DNA from: Deltaproteobacteria bacterium
GTDB lineage: Bacteria; Desulfobacterota; BSN033; UBA1163
Assembly: GCA_016875155.1 (NCBI GenBank)
Contig: VGSD01000062.1
Coordinates: forward strand, 1 to 10,489
Direction: 5' to 3'
Length of the DNA stretch: 10,489 nucleotides
The notes below the pieces were generated by a model that ran no database searches, was not told the origin of the DNA, and saw only the letters and a list, made by a program, of their open reading frames with translations. Made by a program: the position numbers and the translations under genes. This document shows positions 1 to 6,477 of this stretch, in pieces; within the stretch, counting starts at the first letter, position 1; every line of letters starts with the position of its first letter.

Positions 1-38
1 CGGTTTCAGAAAAAAATCAGATTAGAGGAGGGCTAAAT

Positions 39-2108
39 ATGGTCTGGATTGGAGTTGCTGGGCTAACGGGATTGGTTGCGTTATTCTTCGTTCTCTTCAC
101 GGCCAAAAAGGTGATGAAACAGGACCCCGGAACACCTCAGATGGTTGCCATTTCTGAGGCGGTCCATGAAGGGGCAATGGCTTTCTTAAAAAGGGAGTAT
201 AAAGCCATCACCATCTTTGCGGTTATTGTGGCTATTCTTTTGGCCATTGGGTTGAAAGGCCAGGGATGGCATTTCTCCGTCTTTACCGCGTTTTCTTACC
301 TAGTAGGGGCGGCTTGCTCTCTGGTGGCGGGTTATGTGGGATTGAGCATTGCCACAAGGGCTAATGCCCGAACCGCCCAAGGTGCCACCAAGGGATTTAA
401 TCAGGCCCTCTCAGTCGCCTTTCCGGGAGGGGCTGTGATGGGAATGACTGTCGTGGGGTTGGGGCTTCTGGTCTTCTCAATCGTCTTTATCGTTCTTGGG
501 AGTCTGGCTCCCGGCGGAATCATCGAAAAGATGACCGAAGCAGCAGGCATTATCGCCGGTTTCAGCATGGGCGCCAGTTCAGTCGCCCTCTTTGCAAGAG
601 TGGGGGGAGGGATCTATACCAAAGCCGCGGATGTGGGCGCTGACCTTGTAGGAAAGGTTGAAGCGGGTATTCCGGAGGATGATCCGAGAAATCCAGCTAC
701 GATTGCCGATAACGTCGGCGATAATGTCGGCGATGTGGCAGGAATGGGGGCAGATCTTTATGAATCCTATATCGGCTCCCTTCTCTCCGGAGTCATTATC
801 GCAGTGACAACACTCCCCACACCTGAGCTAAAATTCAAGGGAGTCATTCTCTGTTTTATCCTCTATGCGATCGGGATCATCGCCTCAATTATTGGAGTCT
901 TCTTTGTGCGAACGGATGAGAAGTCGGATCCGAGAAAGGCGCTCAACAAAGGAACCTACTCCAGCTCCGTCTTCTACTCGATCGGCGCACTGATTCTGGT
1001 CTGGGCGATGTTTGAAGGAAATCTTTTGTACTTCCTGGCGACCTTCTCGGGCATTGTGTCTGGAATGGTGATCGGATATACCGCCTTCTATTACACTTCT
1101 GGGAAATCGGTTCAGGCGTTAGCCAAAGCAAGTGTCACGGGTTCGGCTACGACGATTATCCACGGATTTGCGCTGAGCTGCCGGAGCACCATTATCCCTC
1201 TGGTGGTCATTGCGATTGCCATCCTGATCTCTTTCAAACTTGCCGGCTTTTTCGGCATCGCTCTTTCAGCCATTGGTATGCTGGCTATCACAGGGATGGT
1301 TGTCTCTGTGGATGCCTATGGACCCATTGCGGATAATTCCGGAGGCATTGCCGAGATGGCACATATGGGTAAAGATATACGGAAAATTACCGACTCTCTG
1401 GATGCTGCTGGAAATACAACCGCAGCCATTGGAAAGGGTTTTGCCATCGGATCGGCTGCACTAACCGCCCTGGCCCTTTTTCTATCCTATACGCAAGTGA
1501 TGGGTCTTTCTGCAATTGACATCATGAGCGAAGGGGGAGGATATAAGATCGTGGCCGGCGTTTTCATTGGCGCCGTCATCCCCTACTACTTCGGGGGAGC
1601 GACGATGATGGCTGTAGGAAGGGCGGCCTTCAATGTGGTGGAAGAGGTGAGAAGACAGTTCAGGGAAATTAAGGGATTGATGGAAGGTACGGCACGTGCC
1701 GAATATGCGCGTTGCGTTGACATCACCACCGCTGGTGCGCTGAAGGAAATGGTTGCCCCTGGCGTGATGGCCGTAGCCATTCCTATCGTCTTAGGAAGCA
1801 TTTTAGGACCGGAGGCCTTAGCAGGGATGCTGTTAGGGTCCCTTGCAACCGGTGTTCCCCTTGCACTCCAGATGGCCAATGCCGGAGGGGCCTGGGATAA
1901 TGCGAAGAAATGGATTGAAGAAGGAAACTTAGGGGGGAAAGGGTCGGATACGCACAAGGCGGCTGTTGTGGGAGATACCGTGGGTGATCCTTTCAAAGAT
2001 ACCGCTGGTCCTTCGATGAACATCTTGTTAAAATTGATGACCGTAGTCTCACTGGTCTTCGGTCCGATGATCCTTGCCATCCACCAATGGCTTGTGTCAC
2101 TCTTCTAA
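39..2108 (+). CDS. hppA: Membrane-bound K+-dependent ion-translocating pyrophosphatase
   Basis: A 689-residue integral membrane protein that hydrolyses cytoplasmic pyrophosphate and pumps H+ and/or Na+ out; length and motifs are full-length for the family. The substrate loop is intact: GGGIYTKAADVGADLVGKVE at 189-208, DDPRNP at 214-219, DNVGDNVGD at 224-232, then GADLYESY at 237-244. The C-terminal Mg-PPi motif GDTVGDPFKDTAGPS lies near 645-659. In GNTTAAIGKG (458-467) the two K+-deciding positions are Ala462 and Gly465; K+-independent enzymes carry Lys and Thr there, so this is the K+-dependent class. Glu242, in DLYE, is in the position found in Na+-pumping and some H+-pumping bacterial enzymes, so the pumped ion is not settled. 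The start is supported by GGAGG at 27-31, seven bases before ATG. It is convergent with the next gene and shares a terminator hairpin with it. It probably saves energy from biosynthetic PPi. Confidence 0.97.
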   Translation: MVWIGVAGLTGLVALFFVLFTAKKVMKQDPGTPQMVAISEAVHEGAMAFLKREYKAITIFAVIVAILLAIGLKGQGWHFSVFTAFSYLVGAACSLVAGYVGLSIATRANARTAQGATKGFNQALSVAFPGGAVMGMTVVGLGLLVFSIVFIVLGSLAPGGIIEKMTEAAGIIAGFSMGASSVALFARVGGGIYTKAADVGADLVGKVEAGIPEDDPRNPATIADNVGDNVGDVAGMGADLYESYIGSLLSGVIIAVTTLPTPELKFKGVILCFILYAIGIIASIIGVFFVRTDEKSDPRKALNKGTYSSSVFYSIGALILVWAMFEGNLLYFLATFSGIVSGMVIGYTAFYYTSGKSVQALAKASVTGSATTIIHGFALSCRSTIIPLVVIAIAILISFKLAGFFGIALSAIGMLAITGMVVSVDAYGPIADNSGGIAEMAHMGKDIRKITDSLDAAGNTTAAIGKGFAIGSAALTALALFLSYTQVMGLSAIDIMSEGGGYKIVAGVFIGAVIPYYFGGATMMAVGRAAFNVVEEVRRQFREIKGLMEGTARAEYARCVDITTAGALKEMVAPGVMAVAIPIVLGSILGPEALAGMLLGSLATGVPLALQMANAGGAWDNAKKWIEEGNLGGKGSDTHKAAVVGDTVGDPFKDTAGPSMNILLKLMTVVSLVFGPMILAIHQWLVSLF

Positions 2109-2116
2109 CACAAAAA

Positions 2117-2177
2117 AAGGTTAAGGTTGAGGTTAAGTTTAAATATTTCCCTCAACCTTGACCTCAGCCTTAACCTT
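2117..2177. terminator. Bidirectional terminator built from a 6-bp periodic inverted repeat
   Basis: Arms 2117-2137 and 2157-2177 pair over about 21 bp with two mismatches and a roughly 19-base loop. The left arm is preceded by seven A residues (2112-2118), which becomes a U tract on the minus strand, so it is a convincing intrinsic terminator for the minus-strand cyclase, whose stop codon abuts the hairpin at 2178. On the plus strand the tail is only moderately U-rich, so termination of hppA is less certain. Both arms are themselves made of 6-bp units of the AAGGTT/GAGGTT type. Confidence 0.7.
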
Positions 2178-3053
2178 CTATTCTCCTTTTTCGATCTCCA
2201 TGAAAATCTTTCCGTGGTGAAAAATCCTCACCCCACCGGTTTCTTCAGATACAACGATAGCCAATGCATCGGTCAGACGTGTAATCCCAGCGGCAGCCCG
2301 ATGGCGACTTCCCAGACCTAATGGGATTTCGATATTCTCTCCAGACGCGTCAAGGTGGCGACCAGCCGCAAGGATGACTCCGTCTTCACGAAAGATAAAG
2401 GCCCCATCGATGGAAGAAAATTCCTTAACAGTTTGCTTCAGACGATGATCGAGGATATTTCTCTCTTCCTCCGGATACCCTTGAAAGGGATTGATGACCA
2501 TGGGATGAGAGAATTTAAGGACCTCATCATGTCGGCCAAGAACAAAGATGGTTCCAACAGACTTTCTTCCTTCTTTCCCTTCAGCGGAGATTTCCAGGGC
2601 GAGGCTCAGGACGGTTTCAAAGACTTCCGGCCTCACAATTTCCGAGATCACCGGAAGATCGGAGGAGGAGAGGAGTTCAAACTCCTTTCCAAATTCAAGG
2701 ATGAGGAGATTATCAAGAACTTTGGATTGAGGCATTCCAGAAAGGCAGACCCATTTGTCTCCTTTTTGAACGAGCCCTTTTGAGAGGGCTTGGATGATGG
2801 CCATCTTGACTTGGTTGATCCGACCGAGAGGAAGGTCGGGGATTCGAAGTACTTTATCAAAGATGGTGAGGGCTTCCTGAAACGAGATTTCATCTTTAAT
2901 GGCAAGAATAAAATCAACTTGTTTCTCCTGCCCGATCTTAGCCAGATTCTCATAATCTTCAATCAGGTCTGCATAAAGAAGTACTCCCTTTGATTTTGTC
3001 TTTTTTGCAGTCGTACAGGCTATCTCCACCATCAGGCGATTCTGTTGTTTCAC
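2178..3053 (-). CDS. Diadenylate cyclase, DacZ-like (PK_C-like domain plus DAC domain)
   Basis: Predicted to make the second messenger c-di-AMP from two ATP. The C-terminal half (about 160-291) is a DisA_N/DAC domain: EGRKSVGTIF at 161-170, the catalytic DGA motif at 216-218, GLGSRHRAAAGITRLTDA at 246-263 with the RHR nucleotide-binding motif at 250-252, and SEETGGVRIF at 269-278. Residues 1-130 form a separate alpha/beta domain that resembles the C-terminal domain of pyruvate kinase, the layout known from archaeal DacZ; there is no transmembrane CdaA-type segment and no C-terminal DNA-binding domain of DisA. It should be soluble. The start codon is GTG (3051-3053), chosen because GGGAGG lies six bases upstream. 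The gene is divergent from ychF and converges on hppA. Pairing with a K+-dependent pump is suggestive, since c-di-AMP commonly controls K+ balance, but that link is inference. Confidence 0.87.
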   Translation of the reverse strand: MKQQNRLMVEIACTTAKKTKSKGVLLYADLIEDYENLAKIGQEKQVDFILAIKDEISFQEALTIFDKVLRIPDLPLGRINQVKMAIIQALSKGLVQKGDKWVCLSGMPQSKVLDNLLILEFGKEFELLSSSDLPVISEIVRPEVFETVLSLALEISAEGKEGRKSVGTIFVLGRHDEVLKFSHPMVINPFQGYPEEERNILDHRLKQTVKEFSSIDGAFIFREDGVILAAGRHLDASGENIEIPLGLGSRHRAAAGITRLTDALAIVVSEETGGVRIFHHGKIFMEIEKGE

Positions 3054-3121
3054 GATTTCCTCCCAGTCCTTTTTTTCCGAAAGCTGACTATTCGTGAAGG
3101 GCTTTATTTTCTTCTCTTTTT

Positions 3122-3127
3122 ATTATA
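3122..3127 (-). promoter_or_regulatory. Candidate -10 box for the diadenylate cyclase gene
   Basis: The minus strand reads TTGTATAATA here, with a perfect TATAAT hexamer about 69 bases upstream of the GTG start. I see no good -35 hexamer at 16-18 bp spacing, so the call rests on the -10 box alone. The implied leader is about 60 nt. Confidence 0.35.
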
Positions 3128-3163
3128 CAAATATTGAAGAAGAAATCCATCTAAAAATTAAAA

Positions 3164-3239
3164 AGTCAATTAGTCACATCGTCAGATAGTCATTTCGTCA
3201 TCGGACTATTAGTCTACAAGACCATGAGACTAAGCGACT
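3164..3239. repeat. Intergenic 8-bp-period inverted array (GTC/GAC cores)
   Basis: Five AGTC/CGTC tetramers start at 3164, 3172, 3180, 3188 and 3196, exactly 8 bp apart with variable 4-bp spacers. They are followed by five GACT-like tetramers (GACT, GTCT, GACC, GACT, GACT) at 3204, 3212, 3220, 3228 and 3236, again 8 bp apart. The second half is therefore an imperfect inverse of the first; the inner ATAGTC (3186-3191) pairs with GACTAT (3204-3209). It fills the spacer between the divergent cyclase and ychF genes and ends just before the ychF ribosome binding site. Confidence 0.75.
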
Positions 3240-3255
3240 ATGTGAAGGGGTGTGA

Positions 3256-4350
3256 ATGGGATTTCGGTGTGGCATTGTTGGGCTTCCCAATGTGGGGAAA
3301 TCGACCATCTTTAATGCCCTGACTGCGGCCGGAGCAGAAGTAGCGAGTTATCGCTTCTGCACCATTCAGCCCAATCTGGGCATTGTCCCTGTTCCAGATA
3401 AGAGGCTCGAAGAACTGGCCAGACGGATTCATCCTCAAAAAGTTACCCCTACCACACTTGAATTCTTCGACATTGCCGGATTGGTAAAGGGAGCGAGCAA
3501 AGGAGAGGGGCTCGGGAATCAGTTCCTGGATCATATCCGGAATGTAGATGCCATCGCTCACACGGTTCGGTGCTTTGAAAACAGGAATGTGGCCCACGAT
3601 TTCGGTTCAATCGATCCGGTAAGAGACATTGAGGTGGTCAATACCGAGCTGATTCTGGCAGATCTTCAAACCCTTGAGAAGAAGATGGCCAAGGTGGAGA
3701 AACTTCACCGGGTCGGAGCCAAAGAGACTGCTTTAGAATTAGAGGTGTACCATGTGGTCCAGACTGTGCTCAACAAAGGCCAAATTGCAGGAAGCCTCCA
3801 TTTTACGAGAGAACAAAAGGCCATCTTCGAGGACCTCCACCTTCTGACTTCAAAACCTGTCTTCTATGTGGCCAATGTGGATCAGGGAGAACTGAAGGGT
3901 GAAGGGGCCTGTTTGAAAGTGATCCTGGACTGGGCAGAGAGAGAGAAATTGAAGGTGGTGATCATCTGCGGTGATCTGGAAGCCGAAATCTCGGAATTGA
4001 AAGAGGACGAGAGAGAAGAATTCAGGAGGGAATTAGGTTTGGAGGGATCGAGTCTGGAAAGATTAATACGAGTGGGTTATGAAGTTCTTGATCTGGTCAC
4101 CTTTTACACAACGGTCAGTTCCGAACTCAGGGCGTGGACTGTCACCCAAGGCTTACCCGCTCCCAGAGCTGCAGGAAAGATTCACACTGATATGGAGCGG
4201 GGATTCATAAGGGCCGAGGTGACCTCCTTTGAAGATTTTATTGCTTGTGGCTCCGAGCATCTGGCAAAAGAAAAAGGTCTTCTCCGCTCGGAAGGGAAGG
4301 ATTATCTCGTCCGAGATGGGGATATCATCCATTTTAGGTTTCATGTATAA
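3256..4350 (+). CDS. ychF: Ribosome-associated NTPase YchF (Obg-like ATPase)
   Basis: A 364-residue TRAFAC-class NTPase of the OBG/YchF family; the E. coli protein is about the same length (363). The P-loop GLPNVGKST is at 9-17, the G3 motif DIAGL at 72-76, a coiled-coil-forming insertion around 130-200, and the TGS domain from about 280 to the end with GKIHTDMERGFIRAE and DYLVRDGDIIHF. The family binds ribosomes and influences translation and stress responses, and most members prefer ATP because of a NxxE motif. Here that motif reads NVDQ (207-210), with Gln in place of Glu, in an otherwise well-kept context. The start ATG has AAGGGG at 3245-3250, five bases upstream, immediately after the 8-bp periodic array. 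The next gene on the same strand is 169 bp away. Confidence 0.96.
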   Translation: MGFRCGIVGLPNVGKSTIFNALTAAGAEVASYRFCTIQPNLGIVPVPDKRLEELARRIHPQKVTPTTLEFFDIAGLVKGASKGEGLGNQFLDHIRNVDAIAHTVRCFENRNVAHDFGSIDPVRDIEVVNTELILADLQTLEKKMAKVEKLHRVGAKETALELEVYHVVQTVLNKGQIAGSLHFTREQKAIFEDLHLLTSKPVFYVANVDQGELKGEGACLKVILDWAEREKLKVVIICGDLEAEISELKEDEREEFRRELGLEGSSLERLIRVGYEVLDLVTFYTTVSSELRAWTVTQGLPAPRAAGKIHTDMERGFIRAEVTSFEDFIACGSEHLAKEKGLLRSEGKDYLVRDGDIIHFRFHV

Positions 4351-4361
4351 TTGTAGGGAAT

Positions 4362-4490
4362 CAGGTTACCAGGAAATCAGGGAGCAGGATACCAGGTTAT
4401 CAGGATATCAGGAAAATTGAAGATATTTTTAAACCTGATAATCGGATGTCCTGATATCCACAATCTGATAACCTGATATTCCGATATCCG
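4362..4490. repeat. Intergenic 8-bp-period inverted array (CAGG/CCTG cores)
   Basis: CAGG tetramers start at 4362, 4370, 4378, 4385, 4393, 4401 and 4409, so every 8 bp with one 7-bp step. After a central A/T-rich part the complementary CCTG core appears at 4434, 4450 and 4472, with degenerate copies (TCTG at 4464, TCCG at 4480) in an 8-bp register. Arms 4389-4413 and 4449-4479 can fold into a hairpin of about 24 bp with a six-base bulge. It lacks a U tract, so it is not a clear intrinsic terminator, although it sits right after the ychF stop codon. Confidence 0.75.
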
Positions 4491-4519
4491 CTTTTCAGAT
4501 TTGCTAAGGGCCAGATAAT

Positions 4520-5095
4520 ATGAAAACCCTTCGTTATTTATTCCATATGATTCCCGTCCTATGGTCTTTCTTGACGGACACGGTTTTTAAAAGCCTTTCC
4601 AGAGAACAAAACCATCTCCATTATCTCTTTGGAAAAGCCAACGCCTATGACCAGACCGACCTGGTAGATCGGTCCATCCGGATCTATCAGGAGATATTAA
4701 AGAAAGAACCTCATTCCGTACCCGTCTTCATGAATCTCGGTGGACTCTGCTTCCGAAGAGGGATGTTCGAAAGTGCCATCCCTTATTATGAGAAGGTGGT
4801 TCGACTTAACCCGAAACATTATCAGGGACATTACTGGTTGGCAGCCTGTTACTGGAAATTAGGGCGATATTATGCGGCCATCAACACCCTGGAGGAGGTC
4901 ATTGAATTTCTTCCAACCTTTAAAGATGCCCTGAACTTGATGGGCGATTGCTATGAGAGGGTGGGGGAGGGGGCAAAGGCAGAGCATTACTATTTAAAGG
5001 CGATCAGCGCCGACCCGGAAGGACGGGTCATCCATGGAGGGATTCTGAATAGGTCAATGCACGAAAAGAGGAGAGAAGAAAGGATAAGACATTAA
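4520..5095 (+). CDS. Tetratricopeptide repeat protein
   Basis: A 191-residue protein with four consecutive 34-residue TPR units at about 33-66, 67-100, 101-134 and 135-168. Each has the expected pattern, for example NLGGLCFRRGMFESAIPYYE and LNPK in the second and WLAACYWKLGRYYAAI in the third; the first is more degenerate. The N-terminus (about 5-23) is hydrophobic and aromatic with a preceding Lys/Arg and could be a membrane anchor or just a capping helix; there is no clear signal-peptidase site. The C-terminal tail is very basic. TPR folds bind partner proteins; no partner is suggested by the neighbours. The ATG has TAAGGG at 4505-4510, nine bases upstream. Similar to TPR lipoprotein-assembly or PilF-like proteins only in fold, so no name is given. 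Confidence 0.87.
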   Translation: MKTLRYLFHMIPVLWSFLTDTVFKSLSREQNHLHYLFGKANAYDQTDLVDRSIRIYQEILKKEPHSVPVFMNLGGLCFRRGMFESAIPYYEKVVRLNPKHYQGHYWLAACYWKLGRYYAAINTLEEVIEFLPTFKDALNLMGDCYERVGEGAKAEHYYLKAISADPEGRVIHGGILNRSMHEKRREERIRH

Positions 5096-5100
5096 TAGAT

Positions 5101-5147
5101 AGGCGCTCCATCCCTTGGATGGGATGCCTCAATCCTCTCTTTTTTTC
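5101..5147 (+). terminator. Weak candidate terminator after the TPR gene
   Basis: CCATCC (5108-5113) pairs with GGATGG (5117-5122) around a three-base loop, and AGGC (5101-5104) can extend it by pairing with GCCT (5126-5129). A run of seven T residues follows only about ten bases later (around 5141-5147), further than is usual for an intrinsic terminator. The hairpin overlaps the stop codon of the small minus-strand ORF. Confidence 0.3.
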
Positions 5148-5308
5148 TGCATCTTTTTCTTCGCCGAAAGATATTTTTCCTCATCGATAATCCGGGGGGA
5201 TATCCCCTGGAATCCTCCAAGATTTGGGTCAGGAGGTAGAAGAATCCAGGCAATCCCAAAATCTTTATCCACCTTAACGACCTTGTCTTCCGGTTGAAGC
5301 TTCTTCAT
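5129..5308 (-). CDS. Small hypothetical protein, 59 residues
   Basis: An ATG at 5306-5308 opens a 59-codon frame on the minus strand, ending with TGA at 5129-5131. The product starts MKKLQPEDKVVKVDKDFGIA, has a central proline/glycine-rich part (LLPPDPNLGGFQGISPR) and a highly charged tail (EEKYLSAKKKMQKKRED). The composition looks like a real soluble basic protein rather than a shadow frame, and no gene lies opposite it. There is no Shine-Dalgarno sequence; an in-frame TAA lies just upstream, so ATG is the only sensible start. A perfect TATAAT (minus strand, 5323-5328) would put the transcript start only a few bases before ATG, suggesting a nearly leaderless mRNA. I do not recognise the family. 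It could also be the remnant of a longer gene. Confidence 0.5.
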   Translation of the reverse strand: MKKLQPEDKVVKVDKDFGIAWILLPPDPNLGGFQGISPRIIDEEKYLSAKKKMQKKRED

Positions 5309-5403
5309 AAGGAAAATAACGAATTATACGAATGATAGCGAATCGGACGAATTTCTATTGTCATTCTGAACTTAATACACACACATTTAATTCATAGGAA
5401 GTG

Positions 5404-5456
5404 ACCCCTCACCCCCGCCCTCTCCCCTCCAAGGGGAGAGGGGAAGGGTGAGGGGT
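5404..5456. repeat. GC-rich hairpin repeat
   Basis: ACCCCTCACCC (5404-5414) pairs with GGGTGAGGGGT (5446-5456), and CCCTCTCCCCT (5418-5428) with AGGGGAGAGGG (5432-5442), with a 3x3 internal loop and a three-base hairpin loop. The 22 base pairs are all perfect. It stands in the otherwise A/T-rich 228-bp spacer 5309-5536 between the small ORF and the CDF gene. It resembles the pyrimidine/purine hairpin repeats often dispersed in bacterial intergenic DNA; apart from it, this spacer holds only the short piece at 5359-5372 shared with the pyrB upstream element. Confidence 0.75.
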
Positions 5457-5536
5457 AATATTAATTATGATTAGCATTATTGATGATTCCATTTCAAGAG
5501 ACCATTGATTTGGTTGGAGGGCCAGACTCGTAAAGC

Positions 5537-6460
5537 ATGGATCCGGGAAGCCGTTTTCAACAGATTCGACGGGTCCTGATTTATACCTTCCTTCTCAACT
5601 GGGGGGTTGCAGGGGCAAAGTTGGTCTATGGTTGGCTCATTCAGTCTGCTAGCATGAAAGCCGATGGGTTTCATTCTTTTGCTGACGGATCCTCAAACAT
5701 CATCGGCTTGATCGGCATCTGGGTGGCTTCTCGCCCCATTGATCATAACCATCCTTATGGTCATAAAAAATTTGAAACTCTCACCTCAGTGGCCATCTCC
5801 GTCCTCCTCTTTCTCGTTTGTTTCAACGTGATCAGGGAAGGGATCAGTCGTTTTCTCAATCCTGTGACCCCTGAGGTCAACCTTAACGCTTTTCTGGTGA
5901 TGTTCATCACCCTGGCCATCAATACGATCGTCATGGTCTACGAAAAGAAAAAAGGAAGGGAATTAAGGAGTGATGTCCTTATTTCTGATGCACTCCATAC
6001 CCGTGCGGATATCCTAACTTCTATCTCAGTGATCATCACCTTGATCGCCATCAAACTGGGTTATCCCGTCGTCGATTCCATAGCTTCTTTGGTCATCGCC
6101 CTCTTCATTGGATATGCGGCTGTTGAAATCTTGAGAGAGAGCACTCGGGTTCTCAGTGATGGAACAGCCATTCCCATCCGGGAGATCGAGAGGGTTGTCC
6201 TTGCCATTAAGGGGGTTCAGAAATGCCATCAAATCCGGAGCAGAGGTCGGGCGGATGACATCCATATCGATCTCCATGTCCTGGTTGATCGGGAGATGGA
6301 TGTCCACAAGGCCCATCACCTATCTTATGCCATCGAGAATAAAATCAAGAGGGATTTCCCAGGGGTGACCGATGTGGTGGTCCACATTGAGCCTGTGGGA
6401 GAAGAGAAAGGAAAGAATAAAAAAGACGGGCCTGAACCTTCGGCTCAAACCCGCCTTTAA
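5537..6460 (+). CDS. Cation diffusion facilitator transporter, probable Zn2+/divalent metal exporter
   Basis: A 307-residue CDF-family antiporter of the inner membrane, exporting a divalent metal in exchange for protons. Six membrane helices are visible from about 12 to 200. The transport site is two HxxxD motifs: HSFAD (His46, Asp50) in TM2 and HTRAD (His154, Asp158) in TM5, the H-D/H-D arrangement typical of Zn2+ (and Zn/Fe/Cd) members rather than the N-D/D-D of manganese exporters. The family signature DHNHPYGHKKFE follows TM2 at 69-80. The cytoplasmic ferredoxin-like domain (about 208-287) is His-rich, with IHIDLHVLVD, HKAHHL and VVVHIEP, as expected for regulatory metal binding. Residues 288-307 are a polar tail, and its codons also form the terminator shared with the next gene. 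ATG follows an in-frame TAA at 5531-5533; the nearest GGAGGG (5516-5521) is 15 bases away, so initiation looks weak. Confidence 0.93.
   Translation: MDPGSRFQQIRRVLIYTFLLNWGVAGAKLVYGWLIQSASMKADGFHSFADGSSNIIGLIGIWVASRPIDHNHPYGHKKFETLTSVAISVLLFLVCFNVIREGISRFLNPVTPEVNLNAFLVMFITLAINTIVMVYEKKKGRELRSDVLISDALHTRADILTSISVIITLIAIKLGYPVVDSIASLVIALFIGYAAVEILRESTRVLSDGTAIPIREIERVVLAIKGVQKCHQIRSRGRADDIHIDLHVLVDREMDVHKAHHLSYAIENKIKRDFPGVTDVVVHIEPVGEEKGKNKKDGPEPSAQTRL
6416..6458. terminator. Bidirectional terminator hairpin inside the 3' end of the CDF gene
   Basis: Bases 6422-6438 pair with 6442-6458 (13 of 17 positions, loop of three). Read on the minus strand the hairpin is followed by six U residues, so it is a good intrinsic terminator for the small membrane protein gene whose stop codon is at 6478-6480. 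On the plus strand the tail is CTTTAACCATCATTTT, a weaker signal. It lies within the last codons of the CDF gene. Confidence 0.6.
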
Positions 6461-6477
6461 CCATCATTTTACATTGA

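Noticed and set aside
1586..2080. 164-codon open frame on the minus strand
   Set aside because: Antisense shadow of the C-terminal membrane part of hppA.
2355..2783. 142-codon plus-strand frame opposite the diadenylate cyclase
   Set aside because: The minus-strand frame has the DGA and RHR motifs and a proper ribosome site; this is its complement.
3238..3597. 119-codon minus-strand frame opposite the ychF P-loop region
   Set aside because: Shadow of ychF with no domain or ribosome site.
4389..4479. Intrinsic terminator for ychF
   Set aside because: The stem is long but no U tract follows on either strand, so it is listed as a repeat only.
3164..4490. CRISPR array
   Set aside because: Repeat cores are only 4 bp with 4-bp spacers and inverted halves; there are no 24-40-bp repeats, no spacer-sized gaps and no cas genes.
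5115..5297. 60-codon plus-strand frame in the spacer after the TPR gene
   Set aside because: Phe- and Ser-rich complement of the charged minus-strand 59-codon frame, which has a more protein-like composition.
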